This document shows positions 16,021-24,321 of a stretch of 36,777 nt of DNA, in pieces. The stretch is taken from NCBI GenBank assembly GCA_001556995.1, contig LSKF01000113.1, positions 1 to 36,777 on the forward strand, read 5' to 3'. How positions within the stretch are numbered: the first letter of the stretch is position 1; each line of letters starts with the position of its first letter. The notes under the pieces were generated by a model. It did no database searches. It saw only the letters and a program-made list of their open reading frames with translations, and was not told the DNA's origin. This DNA comes from Erythrobacteraceae bacterium CCH12-C2 (GTDB taxonomy: Bacteria; Pseudomonadota; Alphaproteobacteria; Sphingomonadales; Sphingomonadaceae). Both the position numbers and the translations under genes were made by a program.

Positions 16021-17565
16021 TTAATTATTGGCCGGTCTCCACGGACGAAATCTCGGCGCGGGCAGCTTGGCTGTCCGCGCCTTTTCGTAGGCCGCGCCTG
16101 CCTTCAGCACCGCGTGGTCATCCCACTTCGCGCCCATGATGCTGAGGCCCACTGGCAGGCCCTCAATCGCGCCCATTGGCACGGTGAGGTGCGGATAGCC
16201 GGCAATCGCCGAAGGGCTGCCAAAGCCAACCGATCCGTTGAAATTGTCGCCATTCACGAGGTCACTGACCCAGGTCGGCCCGCGCGTCGGGGCGACAAGG
16301 AATTGCACGCTGTTCTCAGCCAGCAGCTTGTCGAGCGTTTCCGGCCCGGCGATCCGCAGCGCATTGGCGCGGGCCTTCTCATAAGCCGCGCGGTCGGTGG
16401 TGGTTTCGGCAAGTTCGAACAGCTCCTGCCCGAACCAGCGCATTTCCTCTTTGGCGTTGGCTTTGTTGAACGCGATCAGATCGGCGAGGCTGCGCGGGGT
16501 TGGGCCTTCCTTGAAGGCGGGGATCGAGACGAGATACTTGCCCATATCCTCGCGCAGTTCGAACATCAGCACGGTGAAGCTGTCGGCGTTCATCTGGCGG
16601 TTGGGCTGGAAGCTGATATCGACCAGCACCGCGCCCGCGCGCTCCAGATCGGCGAGCGCGGTGTTGAAGACGGCTTTCAGGTCTTCGCGGTCGCCCACCT
16701 GATTGCGCATCACCCCGATCCGCACCCCTGCGAGCGAATAGGTATCGAGCCCGGCGGTGTAATCCTTCACCCGCTTCGCTTCCATCGTCACCGGATCGGC
16801 CTTGTCCGGCCCTGCAATTGCGGTCAGCAGCAGGGCGGCGTCATGCACCGTGCGGGTCATCGGCCCGGCGGTGTCCTGCGTGCTGGAGATCGGCACCACA
16901 TGGGTGCGGCTGACGATCCCGACGCTGGGCTTGAACCCGACGATGCCGTTGATCGAGGCCGGGCAGGTGATCGAGCCATTGGTCTCGGTCCCGATCGCGC
17001 CCCAGGCAAAGCCCGCCGCAATTGCTGCCCCGCTGCCCGAGGAAGACCCGCAGGTGTTGCGATCAATCGCGTGAGGGTTGCGGGTCAGCCCGCCCACCGC
17101 GCTCCACCCGCTGCTCGACCCGTCCGAGCGGATATTGGCCCATTCGGAAAGGTTGGTCTTGCCCAGCACCACGCCGCCCGCCGCGCGCAGATTGGCGATC
17201 AGCGGCGCATCGCGCCCGGTCATGTTGTCCTTCAATGCCAGCGACCCGGCGGTGGTGGGAAATTCACGGGTTTCGACATTGTCCTTCACCAGTACGGTAC
17301 GGCCATGCAGCGGGCCGGTTTCGAGCAGCTGGCGCGCTTTCACCGGGGCGGTCGGATCATAATCGATCACCGCGTTGAGCATCGGGCCATTATCGTCGAG
17401 CGCCTGAATGCGCAGGATGTACTCATCCACGCTGAGCAGCTCATTGATCGCTGCGCGGTCCTGCGGCTCACGCGCGGGCGGCGCGGCGGACTGCGCCATT
17501 GCCGACGCGGCGGTGGAGGCGAGAAGCAGGGCGAGGCCCGTTCGGGCAAGGGAGTGTGTCATCAT
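16021..17565 (-). CDS. Secreted amidase-signature family hydrolase
   Basis: 514 residues. A signal peptide (about 1-24, ending near AMAQS) sends it to the periplasm. The catalytic Ser-cisSer-Lys triad of the amidase-signature family is intact: K94 in VLVKDN, S174 in the CGSSSG loop, and S198 in GTETNGSITCPAS, with the family's 24-residue spacing between the serines. Substrates of such periplasmic amidases vary (amides, nitriles, peptides), so no specific reaction is claimed. It is not GatA, since it is secreted and no gatB or gatC is near. The two adjacent ATGs (17565, 17562) lack a strong ribosome site. It converges on tig and is divergent from clpP. Confidence 0.87.
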   Translation of the reverse strand: MMTHSLARTGLALLLASTAASAMAQSAAPPAREPQDRAAINELLSVDEYILRIQALDDNGPMLNAVIDYDPTAPVKARQLLETGPLHGRTVLVKDNVETREFPTTAGSLALKDNMTGRDAPLIANLRAAGGVVLGKTNLSEWANIRSDGSSSGWSAVGGLTRNPHAIDRNTCGSSSGSGAAIAAGFAWGAIGTETNGSITCPASINGIVGFKPSVGIVSRTHVVPISSTQDTAGPMTRTVHDAALLLTAIAGPDKADPVTMEAKRVKDYTAGLDTYSLAGVRIGVMRNQVGDREDLKAVFNTALADLERAGAVLVDISFQPNRQMNADSFTVLMFELREDMGKYLVSIPAFKEGPTPRSLADLIAFNKANAKEEMRWFGQELFELAETTTDRAAYEKARANALRIAGPETLDKLLAENSVQFLVAPTRGPTWVSDLVNGDNFNGSVGFGSPSAIAGYPHLTVPMGAIEGLPVGLSIMGAKWDDHAVLKAGAAYEKARTAKLPAPRFRPWRPANN

Positions 17566-17717
17566 CGTGTAAGGGTTTGCCACGTGAGGACGCGGCGGCA
17601 AGGGGAAATCGACGCGCTTGCCCCGCCAATTCACAGGCACCGTGGTAAACGCCCTTGAAATTGGCCCCCCGCCTCCGACATAGCCATTCCAACCCAAGCA
17701 AAAGAGACAGAGGCCCC

Positions 17718-18422
17718 ATGATCGACCTGTTCGGCAACACCGGCGAAACTTTTGGCACTCAAGGCCAGTTCACCCGCGATCCCATTACGGGCGCGCTGGT
17801 GCCGGTGGTGGTTGAGCAGACCAGCCGCGGCGAACGCAGCTTCGACATCTTCAGCCGCCTGCTGCGCGAACGTATCGTGTTCGTGACGGGCCAAGTCGAG
17901 GACGGCATGGCCAGCCTGATCGTCGCCCAGCTGCTGTTCCTCGAAAGCGAGAACCCCTCCAAGCCGATCAGCATGTACATCAATTCGCCCGGCGGCGTGG
18001 TGACGGCGGGCCTCGCGATCTATGACACGATGCAATACATCAAGCCGCGCGTGTCGACGGTGTGCATCGGGCAGGCCGCCAGCATGGGCAGCTTCCTGCT
18101 GGCCGCAGGCGAGCCGGGGATGCGGATTGCGCTCCCCAATGCCCGGATCATGATCCACCAGCCTTCGGGCGGGGCGCGCGGGATGGCATCGGACATCGAG
18201 ATTCAGGCGCGCGAGATCCTGCGAATCCGCTCACGGATGAACGACCTCTATGTGAAGTTCACGGGGCGCAGCCTTGAGGAAATCGAAAAAGCGATGGACC
18301 GTGACACCTTCCTCGAAGCCGAGGAAGCCAAGGCCTTCGGTCTGGTCGACAAGGTGTTCGAATCCCGGCCTGATAACGAAGAATCCGGCGACGAGAGCGG
18401 TTCGGGCGGCGCCCCTGATTAA
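17718..18422 (+). CDS. clpP: ATP-dependent Clp protease proteolytic subunit ClpP
   Basis: 234 residues. Forms the 14-subunit proteolytic chamber that works with ClpX. The catalytic triad is S122 (GQAASMGS), H147 (IMIHQPSGG) and D196 (MDRDTF), with the same spacing as in E. coli. The C-terminal tail after about residue 215 is acidic and Gly/Ser rich ([11 protein letters not shown]), a common alphaproteobacterial extension. ATG 17718 has AGAGG just upstream. clpX follows after 197 bases, the standard order. Confidence 0.97.
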   Translation: MIDLFGNTGETFGTQGQFTRDPITGALVPVVVEQTSRGERSFDIFSRLLRERIVFVTGQVEDGMASLIVAQLLFLESENPSKPISMYINSPGGVVTAGLAIYDTMQYIKPRVSTVCIGQAASMGSFLLAAGEPGMRIALPNARIMIHQPSGGARGMASDIEIQAREILRIRSRMNDLYVKFTGRSLEEIEKAMDRDTFLEAEEAKAFGLVDKVFESRPDNEESGDESGSGGAPD

Positions 18423-18619
18423 TTCGCGCGCCTCGATCTGCGTCGCTGCGGGACAGGCCCTGTTTCGGCACGGTTTTTCCGCAGCTTCGCGAAAGACGCT
18501 GCTATGGTAACAACACCAAAAGATGCGCCATGTGTTGATTCATCTGGCGTGCGAGATACATTTGGCGAATCCCTTTCGGGCATGACAGCGTCCGGCCATG
18601 CGGATTCGAGGACACAGGA

Positions 18620-19885
18620 ATGACCAAATTGAGCGGATCCGATAGCAAGAGCACCCTCTACTGCAGCTTCTGCGGGAAGTCGCAGCACGAGGTGCGCAAG
18701 CTGATCGCCGGGCCGACCGTGTTCATCTGCGATGAATGCGTCGAGCTGTGCAACGACATCATCCGCGAGGAAACCAAGGCAGGGATCGCCGGCAAGAAGG
18801 ACGGCGAAATCCCCACGCCGATGGACATTTTCACGACGCTCAATGACTATGTGATCGGTCAGGACCGGGCCAAGCGCGTGCTCTCGGTCGCGGTGCACAA
18901 CCACTACAAGCGGCTCAAGCACTCCGGCAAGGCGGGCGACGTCGAGCTCGCCAAGTCTAATATCCTGCTCGTCGGCCCCACCGGGTCGGGCAAGACGCTG
19001 CTCGCGCAAACGCTGGCGCGCACCTTCGACGTGCCTTTCACTATGGCCGACGCGACCACGCTGACCGAAGCGGGCTATGTGGGTGAGGACGTCGAGAACA
19101 TCATCCTCAAGCTGCTCCAGGCCTCCGATTACAATGTCGAGAAGGCCCAGCACGGGATCGTCTACATTGACGAGATCGACAAGATCACCCGCAAAGCTGA
19201 AAACCCCTCGATCACCCGCGACGTTTCGGGCGAAGGCGTGCAGCAGGCGCTGCTCAAGCTGATGGAAGGCACCACCGCCAGCGTTCCGCCGCAGGGCGGG
19301 CGCAAGCATCCGCAGCAGGAATTCCTGCAGGTGGACACCACCAACATCCTCTTCATTTGCGGCGGGGCGTTCGCAGGTCTTGATAAGATCATCGCCGACC
19401 GGTTGCAGAAGCGTAGCATTGGCTTTGGCGCTCATGTCGCTGATCCCGACAAGCGCCGGGTGGGCGAGCTGCTGGAAAAATCCGAGCCTGAGGATCTCCT
19501 CAAGTTCGGCCTGATCCCCGAATTCGTCGGCCGCCTGCCGGTGATCGCAACGCTGCACGATCTCGACGTGCCCGCGCTCGTCACCATCCTGCAGGAGCCT
19601 AAGAACGCGCTGGTCAAGCAGTACAAGAAGCTGTTCGAGCTCGAAGATGTCGAACTGACCTTCACCCCCGACGCGCTCCAGGCGATTGCCGAGCGTGCGA
19701 TCAAGCGCAAGACCGGCGCGCGCGGGCTGCGCTCGATCGTCGAAGGCCTGCTGCTCGACACGATGTTCGACCTGCCCGACATGGAAGGCGTCACTGAAAT
19801 CGTGATCGATGCCGATGTGGTCGCGGGCAAGAAGGAACCGATCCGGGTGATCGGGGCCGAGAACAAGAAGGAAGAGGCGGCCTGA
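18620..19885 (+). CDS. clpX: ATP-dependent Clp protease ATP-binding subunit ClpX
   Basis: 421 residues. AAA+ unfoldase that delivers substrates to ClpP; in alphaproteobacteria it also degrades the cell-cycle regulator CtrA. The N-terminal zinc-binding domain has C15, C18, C37 and C40. Walker A GPTGSGKT is at 119-126, pore loop GYVG at 152-155 and Walker B VYIDEID at about 181-187. Length matches the family. The stop codon overlaps the next gene by one base (TGATG). Confidence 0.97.
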   Translation: MTKLSGSDSKSTLYCSFCGKSQHEVRKLIAGPTVFICDECVELCNDIIREETKAGIAGKKDGEIPTPMDIFTTLNDYVIGQDRAKRVLSVAVHNHYKRLKHSGKAGDVELAKSNILLVGPTGSGKTLLAQTLARTFDVPFTMADATTLTEAGYVGEDVENIILKLLQASDYNVEKAQHGIVYIDEIDKITRKAENPSITRDVSGEGVQQALLKLMEGTTASVPPQGGRKHPQQEFLQVDTTNILFICGGAFAGLDKIIADRLQKRSIGFGAHVADPDKRRVGELLEKSEPEDLLKFGLIPEFVGRLPVIATLHDLDVPALVTILQEPKNALVKQYKKLFELEDVELTFTPDALQAIAERAIKRKTGARGLRSIVEGLLLDTMFDLPDMEGVTEIVIDADVVAGKKEPIRVIGAENKKEEAA

Positions 19886-20274
19886 TGCCGCGCAGCACGC
19901 TCGCCCTGGTGGCGGCGTGCTTCGCTGTCTCGGCTTCAGCCGATACGGTCAGGCGCTGGCCCTATAAGCCGGTGCCGCTTGCGTGTAACGCCGGTCCTGA
20001 CAGCCGCACCATTGGAGGCCACGCCTGGCTTGTCTTCGCCTGCGATGACGGTGCGAGCCTCGTCATCGTCTCGGCTGAGGGCAATCCTGCTTCCCCCTTC
20101 GTCTTCTCGTTCATCAAGGACTTGTTGGGCGAACAGCGACTGAGGGGTGAGGGGAACGGCGACAAGACCGCATCCAAGGCTGCCTACGACGAGCTCAAGA
20201 CTTGGACCCGCGAAGATGTCGAGCAGGCCCGGAATCGTGCGATAGCCGTGAAGGCTGCCGCAACGGGCGGCTAA
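19885..20274 (+). CDS. Small secreted protein of unknown function, coupled to clpX
   Basis: 129 residues. The first 19 form a signal peptide ([14 protein letters not shown]), so the mature protein is probably periplasmic. It has two cysteines (in LACNAG and FACDDG) that could form a disulfide, and a charged C-terminal helix. I do not recognise a family. The ATG shares a base with the clpX stop, so it is translated with clpX, yet a periplasmic protein cannot be a direct cytosolic ClpX partner. Confidence 0.7.
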   Translation: MPRSTLALVAACFAVSASADTVRRWPYKPVPLACNAGPDSRTIGGHAWLVFACDDGASLVIVSAEGNPASPFVFSFIKDLLGEQRLRGEGNGDKTASKAAYDELKTWTREDVEQARNRAIAVKAAATGG

Positions 20275-20313
20275 AGCGCCAAATTGCTCTGATCTAACTC
20301 GCCCCAACCCATC

Positions 20314-20351
20314 AAAAACCCCGCCCGGCCTTGGAGGAAGGCCGGACGGGG
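20314..20351 (-). terminator. Terminator of fasciclin gene 1
   Basis: On the minus strand a long stem (CCCCG-x-CCGGCCTT with AAGGCCGG-x-CGGGG) is followed by a run of T, the complement of AAAAA at 20314-20318. It is a homologue of the hairpin at 21106-21143, with compensating base changes. Confidence 0.8.
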
Positions 20352-20419
20352 TCGGGAGAAGCGCTGCCCCTCGGGGTGGAGGGGATGGGGGATTGAGGGA
20401 CAGCGCCAGCTGGTCTCGG

Positions 20420-20977
20420 TTAGGCCGGCAGGAACACCCCGTCGGTCACGTGGATCACGCCGTTTGACGTCTTGACGTCGGCCTGCGTCACGGCGGTGGC
20501 GCGGCCCTTTTCGTCGGTGATGATGATCTTGTCGCCCGCGAGGCGCGCGGTCAGTTCGCCGCCGGCGACGGTCTTGATCACGGCCTCGCCATGGCCCTTC
20601 TTGATCAGCGCGACGAGATCAGCTGCGGTCACCTTGCCCGCGACCGCGTGGTAGGTGAGGATGCTGGTGAGCGTGCCCTTGTTGGCAGGCTTCACCAGCG
20701 TTGCGACCGTGCCTTCGGGCAGCTTGGCAAAAGCGGTGTCGGTCGGCGCGAAAACGGTGAAGGGGCCGGGGCTCGACAGCGTATTGACCAGCCCCGCGGC
20801 CTTGACGGCGGCGACCAGCGTGTTGTGCACGCCGGTGCTCATCGCGGTCTGGACGATGTTGGGCGCGGCCGGTGCAGCGGCCTTATGGTGGTCAGCCAGG
20901 GCGGGCGCAGCGACGAGGCTGGTGGTGGCTGCGAGCGCCACGGCGATGGCAGCGGTGAGGGTGGTCTTGAGGGTCAT
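20420..20977 (-). CDS. Secreted fasciclin (FAS1) domain protein 1
   Basis: 185 residues: a signal peptide ending near ALA-DHHKAA, then one FAS1 domain of about 135 residues with the two conserved blocks FTVFAPTDTAFAKLP (H1) and the terminal NGVIHVTDGVFLP (H2), plus ILTYHAV. FAS1 proteins mediate adhesion or surface interactions; in mycobacteria, MPT70 and MPT83 are controlled by SigK/RskA. ATG 20977 was used, with AGGAG nine bases upstream; an in-frame TTG lies at 20983. It is paralogous to the gene upstream of it and has the same promoter-like box. Confidence 0.92.
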   Translation of the reverse strand: MTLKTTLTAAIAVALAATTSLVAAPALADHHKAAAPAAPNIVQTAMSTGVHNTLVAAVKAAGLVNTLSSPGPFTVFAPTDTAFAKLPEGTVATLVKPANKGTLTSILTYHAVAGKVTAADLVALIKKGHGEAVIKTVAGGELTARLAGDKIIITDEKGRATAVTQADVKTSNGVIHVTDGVFLPA

Positions 20978-21010
20978 GTCCAATATCTCCTTTTGCTGGT
21001 TGTCGGGTCT

Positions 21011-21028
21011 GCAAGCCCTCCCGCTTGC
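21011..21028. repeat. Inverted repeat in the leader of fasciclin gene 1
   Basis: GCAAGC and GCTTGC flank six bases, directly after the candidate promoter and 33 bases before the start codon. An almost identical copy lies in the leader of the second fasciclin gene (21841-21858). It could be an operator or a small mRNA hairpin. Confidence 0.55.
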
Positions 21029-21034
21029 CGTAGA

Positions 21035-21061
21035 GTTACGGCCTCAGCGGCGCGCCGGATG
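21035..21061 (-). promoter_or_regulatory. Candidate ECF-sigma promoter of fasciclin gene 1
   Basis: On the minus strand CATCCG (21061-21056), 15 bases, then CGTAAC (21040-21035) lies 57 bases before the ATG. The same arrangement with the same spacing and distance precedes fasciclin gene 2, while the 15-base spacer differs. That pattern is what two promoters for one alternative sigma factor should look like. Confidence 0.6.
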
Positions 21062-21105
21062 AAAATTAAATATATGAAATAAAATAATATTCTGGCGCTG
21101 AAACG

Positions 21106-21143
21106 AAAAAACCCCGCCCAGCCTGGGGGAAGGCTGGACGGGG
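21106..21143 (-). terminator. Terminator of fasciclin gene 2
   Basis: The minus strand forms CCCCG-x-CCAGCCT with AGGCTGG-x-CGGGG and then a T run (complement of A at 21106-21111). Relative to the terminator of fasciclin gene 1, the stem shows paired changes (G-C to A-T) that keep base pairing. Confidence 0.8.
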
Positions 21144-21210
21144 TCGGGAAAGGCGCCGTCCCCGGGGTGGAGGGGATGGGGGAAGTGGGGCCAGCGCCAG
21201 CTGGTTGCGA

Positions 21211-21807
21211 TCAGCCCGGCAACGAAACCGTGTCGGTCACGTGGATCACGCCGTTCGACTGGAACACGTCAGCCTGCGTCACGGTGGCCTTTCCGCCCTT
21301 GGCATCGGTGAGCACGACCTTGCCGCCCACGATCATCGCGGTGAGCTTGCCACCACTGAGGGTGGTCAGTTCGGCCTTGCCGTTGCCCTTCTGGATCATG
21401 CCGATCAGTTCGTTCGCCGACACGCGGCCCGGTACAACATGGTAGGTCAGGATGGTGGTGAGGGTCGCCTTGTTCTCAGGCTTCACCAGCGTTTCCACGG
21501 TGCCGGCGGGCAGCTTGGCGAAGGCAGCATTGGTGGGAGCGAACACGGTGAAGGGGCCGGGGCCGGACAGCGCTTCAACCAGACCAGCGGCCTTGACCGC
21601 CGCGACCAGCGTGGTGTGATCGGCCGAGTTCACGGCGTTTTCGACGATGGTCTTCGTCGGATACATCGCAGCGCCGCCAACCATCGGCAGCTTGTCATCG
21701 GCCATGGCGGCCTTGTGATGATCGGCCAGAGCGGGGGCAGCAGCAACGCCGGTGATGGCGACGAGCGAGGCGGCGATGATCGCCGAGAGGGTGGACTTGG
21801 GGGTCAC
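21211..21807 (-). CDS. Secreted fasciclin (FAS1) domain protein 2
   Basis: 198 residues, starting at GTG 21807 with AGGAG nine bases upstream, the same spacing as its paralogue. A signal peptide ends near ALA-DHHKAA. One FAS1 domain follows, with FTVFAPTNAAFAKLP (H1), ILTYHVVPG and the terminal NGVIHVTDTVSLPG (H2). It is clearly a tandem duplicate of the neighbouring gene, and the similarity extends into the 3' untranslated region. It has about 13 extra residues before the domain (MADDKLPMVGGAA). The frame is open far upstream, but that part is only antisense or noncoding. Confidence 0.92.
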   Translation of the reverse strand: MTPKSTLSAIIAASLVAITGVAAAPALADHHKAAMADDKLPMVGGAAMYPTKTIVENAVNSADHTTLVAAVKAAGLVEALSGPGPFTVFAPTNAAFAKLPAGTVETLVKPENKATLTTILTYHVVPGRVSANELIGMIQKGNGKAELTTLSGGKLTAMIVGGKVVLTDAKGGKATVTQADVFQSNGVIHVTDTVSLPG

Positions 21808-21840
21808 TATGGGGATCTCCTTTTGGGGAATATTAGGTGT

Positions 21841-21858
21841 GCAAGCTCTCCCGCTTGC
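21841..21858. repeat. Inverted repeat in the leader of fasciclin gene 2
   Basis: GCAAGC/GCTTGC around six bases, 33 bases before the GTG start. It matches the copy in the other fasciclin leader; the 30-base blocks containing them agree at 24 positions. Confidence 0.55.
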
Positions 21859-21864
21859 CCCGAA

Positions 21865-21891
21865 GCTACGCAGCGCCCGGACAGGCGGATG
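21865..21891 (-). promoter_or_regulatory. Candidate ECF-sigma promoter of fasciclin gene 2
   Basis: On the minus strand CATCCG (21891-21886), 15 bases, then CGTAGC (21870-21865), 57 bases before the start codon. It is the counterpart of the box at 21035-21061. The adjacent ECF sigma factor is the obvious candidate to read both. Confidence 0.6.
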
Positions 21892-21974
21892 CGATCGGAG
21901 GGCGAATGCAGGTGAGTTGCCGGTTTTGTCGGATGAACCGAAGGCTGGCGGACCAGAGGAATGCAGACGCCCGT

Positions 21975-22763
21975 TCAGACCGGAGCAAAGGCACCCTTGG
22001 CCACAACCGGGCCTGCGTCCACGCCATCCGGCTTGCCGCCAATCGGTTCGCGGGTAAGCACCAGGCTCGCCCCATCGCCAAGCTTGGCGGTGATCGCTGC
22101 GGGAACGACCATGCTGCGCACCTCGCCCGGCACAACCACGCCCAGCGATTGCGGTGGGCCGCCATCGACGGGCACCAGCCACAGCTCGTGATCATGCACG
22201 CCGTCAGCCGTGAGGCCGATCGCGGCGACGAGCATCTTTTCGCTTTCGGGAATGTAGGTAACGTCGAGCCGCAGCCCGGTCTCGCCAATCGGCACCGTCG
22301 CCACCAGCGGCGCGGCGGCGGCGATTTGTGCCGGGGCTTCGACCGGTGAGCGGCCAGGGGCGAAGATGAACAGCGCCAGTGCGACAGCCGCAGCCAGCGA
22401 CGTCAGCCCGGAAACCCACTGCCAGCGCCGTACGCGTGCTTCGAGCGCGATGACATTGGCCGAGGGGGCACCGTCCGTTGCTGGTGCCTCTGCCCCAGCC
22501 TGCTGCGCAGCGAGGCGCGCGGCGATGCCGTCCCACACGTGCTCGCCGGGCTCGGCTCCGGGCATGGCGTCGGTCAGCGGGGCGAACCAGTTGTCCCACC
22601 ATTCCTTGCGCCAAGCGAAGGCAGGATCGGTGGCATATTTGCCCCGCGCCGCGAGCAGCTCCTCGCCCTCAAGCAGGCCGAGCGCCCATTCGGCGGCGAT
22701 CAGCGGATCGTCGCGCTGCACGTCGGGGCCGGAGCCGGGGGTATTGTCGTCGGGGCCGCTCAT
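21975..22763 (-). CDS. Membrane anti-sigma factor, RskA type
   Basis: 262 residues. The N-terminal cytoplasmic part (about 1-110) carries the LIAAEWALGLLEGEE helix typical of anti-sigma K family proteins, where the sigma factor is bound. One membrane segment lies at about 116-135. The periplasmic C-terminal part matches the RskA domain pattern (LWLVPVDGGPPQSLGV). There is no HxxxCxxC zinc motif. ATG 22763 overlaps the sigma gene stop by four bases, so the pair is made together. Release of the sigma factor would normally need regulated proteolysis in the membrane. Confidence 0.88.
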   Translation of the reverse strand: MSGPDDNTPGSGPDVQRDDPLIAAEWALGLLEGEELLAARGKYATDPAFAWRKEWWDNWFAPLTDAMPGAEPGEHVWDGIAARLAAQQAGAEAPATDGAPSANVIALEARVRRWQWVSGLTSLAAAVALALFIFAPGRSPVEAPAQIAAAAPLVATVPIGETGLRLDVTYIPESEKMLVAAIGLTADGVHDHELWLVPVDGGPPQSLGVVVPGEVRSMVVPAAITAKLGDGASLVLTREPIGGKPDGVDAGPVVAKGAFAPV

Positions 22764-23347
22764 GCCACTTCACTCGCTTCAAGGCAGGCGCGCAGACGCT
22801 GCAGCCCGCGCCGGATCCAGCTTTTCATTGTGCCCAGCGGCACATCCGCCGCCTCAGCCAGCTGCGCATAGGTGCGCCCTTCAAAGAACGCCGCACGGAT
22901 ATGGCCCTGCGTGCGCTCGTCCAGCGCGCCGAGGCACTTGTGGATCTGCGCCGCCTGTTCGGCATCGACCAGCAGCATGTCTGCGAGCGGGGCCTCGTCC
23001 GCCAGCGGCGCAGCTTCCTCCACCGGCACGGCTCCGCCGCGCACTTTGCCCGTGCGCAGGCGGTCGATCGCACGGTTGCGCGCAAACGCCGCCAGCCACG
23101 CGATCGGGCTCGCGCGGGTCGGGTCGTAGCGGTCGGCCCGCTGCCACAGATTGACATAGACGTCCTGCAAGGCGTCCTCGGCTTCCTTTCGATCGCCCAA
23201 GATACGCAGGCAAATGCCGAACAGTTTCACCCGCGTGGCGCGGTAGATTTCTTCGAGCGCGCTCTGATCGCCCTCGGCCAGCCGCGCCATCGCATCGCGC
23301 AGCGCCTCGCGCGCCACAGTGTCAGCAGGGCGAGGGCGGGACGCCAT
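22760..23347 (-). CDS. ECF RNA polymerase sigma factor, SigK-like
   Basis: 195 residues. Region 2 (LFGICLRILGDRKEAEDALQDVYVNLW, about 46-72) binds core polymerase and the -10 element; region 4 at the C-terminus (GRTYAQLAEAADVPLGTMKSWIRRGLQRL) is the helix-turn-helix for the -35 element. There is no region 1 or 3, as expected for ECF sigma factors. Pairing with an RskA-type anti-sigma factor and linkage to fasciclin genes recall mycobacterial SigK. ATG 23347 shares one base with the stop codon of the upstream transporter gene. Confidence 0.92.
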   Translation of the reverse strand: MASRPRPADTVAREALRDAMARLAEGDQSALEEIYRATRVKLFGICLRILGDRKEAEDALQDVYVNLWQRADRYDPTRASPIAWLAAFARNRAIDRLRTGKVRGGAVPVEEAAPLADEAPLADMLLVDAEQAAQIHKCLGALDERTQGHIRAAFFEGRTYAQLAEAADVPLGTMKSWIRRGLQRLRACLEASEVA

Positions 23348-24321
23348 CAGCCGCACCCGTGGCCGCAGGGGTTTTCGCCGCTTTCGACCTGCAAGGTCGA
23401 ATGCCCGACCCCGAAGCGGCTTTCGAGCGATGCGGCAATATCGCGCAAGGTGCTGTCGGCGGCAGGTCGGCCCGGCATCACCAGATGCGCGGTCAGCGCG
23501 GTCTCGGTGGTGGACATCGGCCACACGTGAAGATCGTGCACCGCGCTCACGCCGTCAAAGCTGGCAAGGTGGGCCTTCACTTCAGCCAGATTGATCCGCT
23601 CGGGCACGGCCAGCAGGCCCATCGCAAGGCTATCGCGCGCCAGCCCCCAGGTGCCCCAGGCGATCACGGCGACGATCACGAGGCTGACCAGCGGATCGAT
23701 CCACCAGAGGCCCGTCAGCAGGATCGCAGCACCCGCCGCGACCACACCCAGCGACACCAGCGCGTCGGCCGCCATATGGAGATAGGCACCGCGGATGTTG
23801 ATATCCTCCTGACCGCGCACAAACAGCACGGCGGTAAACGCGTTGATGGCTACTCCGATCCCGGCGACGATTATCATCACCATGCCTTCTGGCTGCTGGG
23901 GCTCAAGCAACCGGTGAAAGGTTTCGAACAGGATCGCCCCGATCGCCACGGCCAGCAGCAGCGCATTGCCAAGTGCGGCGAGGATGGTCGAGCTTTTGTA
24001 GCCATAGGTAAAGCGCCCCGATGGCGGGCGGCGCGCGGCAATGCTGGCGACCAGCGCGAGCACCAGCGCGAGCACATCGGACAGATTGTGCCCCGCATCG
24101 GCCACCAGCGCCATCGAGCCATAGAGAAACCCGGCCAATGCCTCGATCACGACAAAGCCGATATTGAGCGCGATCCCGATGGCGAAGGCCCTGCCAAAAT
24201 CCTGCGGGCCATGGTGATGCCCATGCGCATCGTGCAGCCCATGGCAATCGGACGAGCCGCTGCTAGCGTGGGAATGGGCGTGCGCGTGCATCATTGCGTG
24301 GTCAGTTGTAGACGCAAGCAT
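23347..24321 (-). CDS. Cation diffusion facilitator family metal transporter
   Basis: 324 residues. A His-rich N-terminus (HAHAHSHASS and HDAHGHHHG) precedes six membrane segments. The metal-site motifs DAGHNLSD in TM2 and HMAADALVS in TM5 are those of the zinc-type CDF exporters (ZitB/CzcD). The cytoplasmic C-terminal domain follows (HDLHVWPMSTTETALTAHLV). It would export Zn2+ or a similar ion by proton exchange. Start is uncertain: ATG 24321, GTG 24333 or ATG 24294. It overlaps mtgA by about 20 bases and the sigma gene by one. Confidence 0.9.
   Translation of the reverse strand: MLASTTDHAMMHAHAHSHASSGSSDCHGLHDAHGHHHGPQDFGRAFAIGIALNIGFVVIEALAGFLYGSMALVADAGHNLSDVLALVLALVASIAARRPPSGRFTYGYKSSTILAALGNALLLAVAIGAILFETFHRLLEPQQPEGMVMIIVAGIGVAINAFTAVLFVRGQEDINIRGAYLHMAADALVSLGVVAAGAAILLTGLWWIDPLVSLVIVAVIAWGTWGLARDSLAMGLLAVPERINLAEVKAHLASFDGVSAVHDLHVWPMSTTETALTAHLVMPGRPAADSTLRDIAASLESRFGVGHSTLQVESGENPCGHGCG

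Noticed and set aside
16114..17658. 514-codon open frame antisense to the amidase
   Set aside because: Same GC-rich shadow effect; the His/Arg-rich composition is not that of a real protein and the amidase triad is on the other strand.
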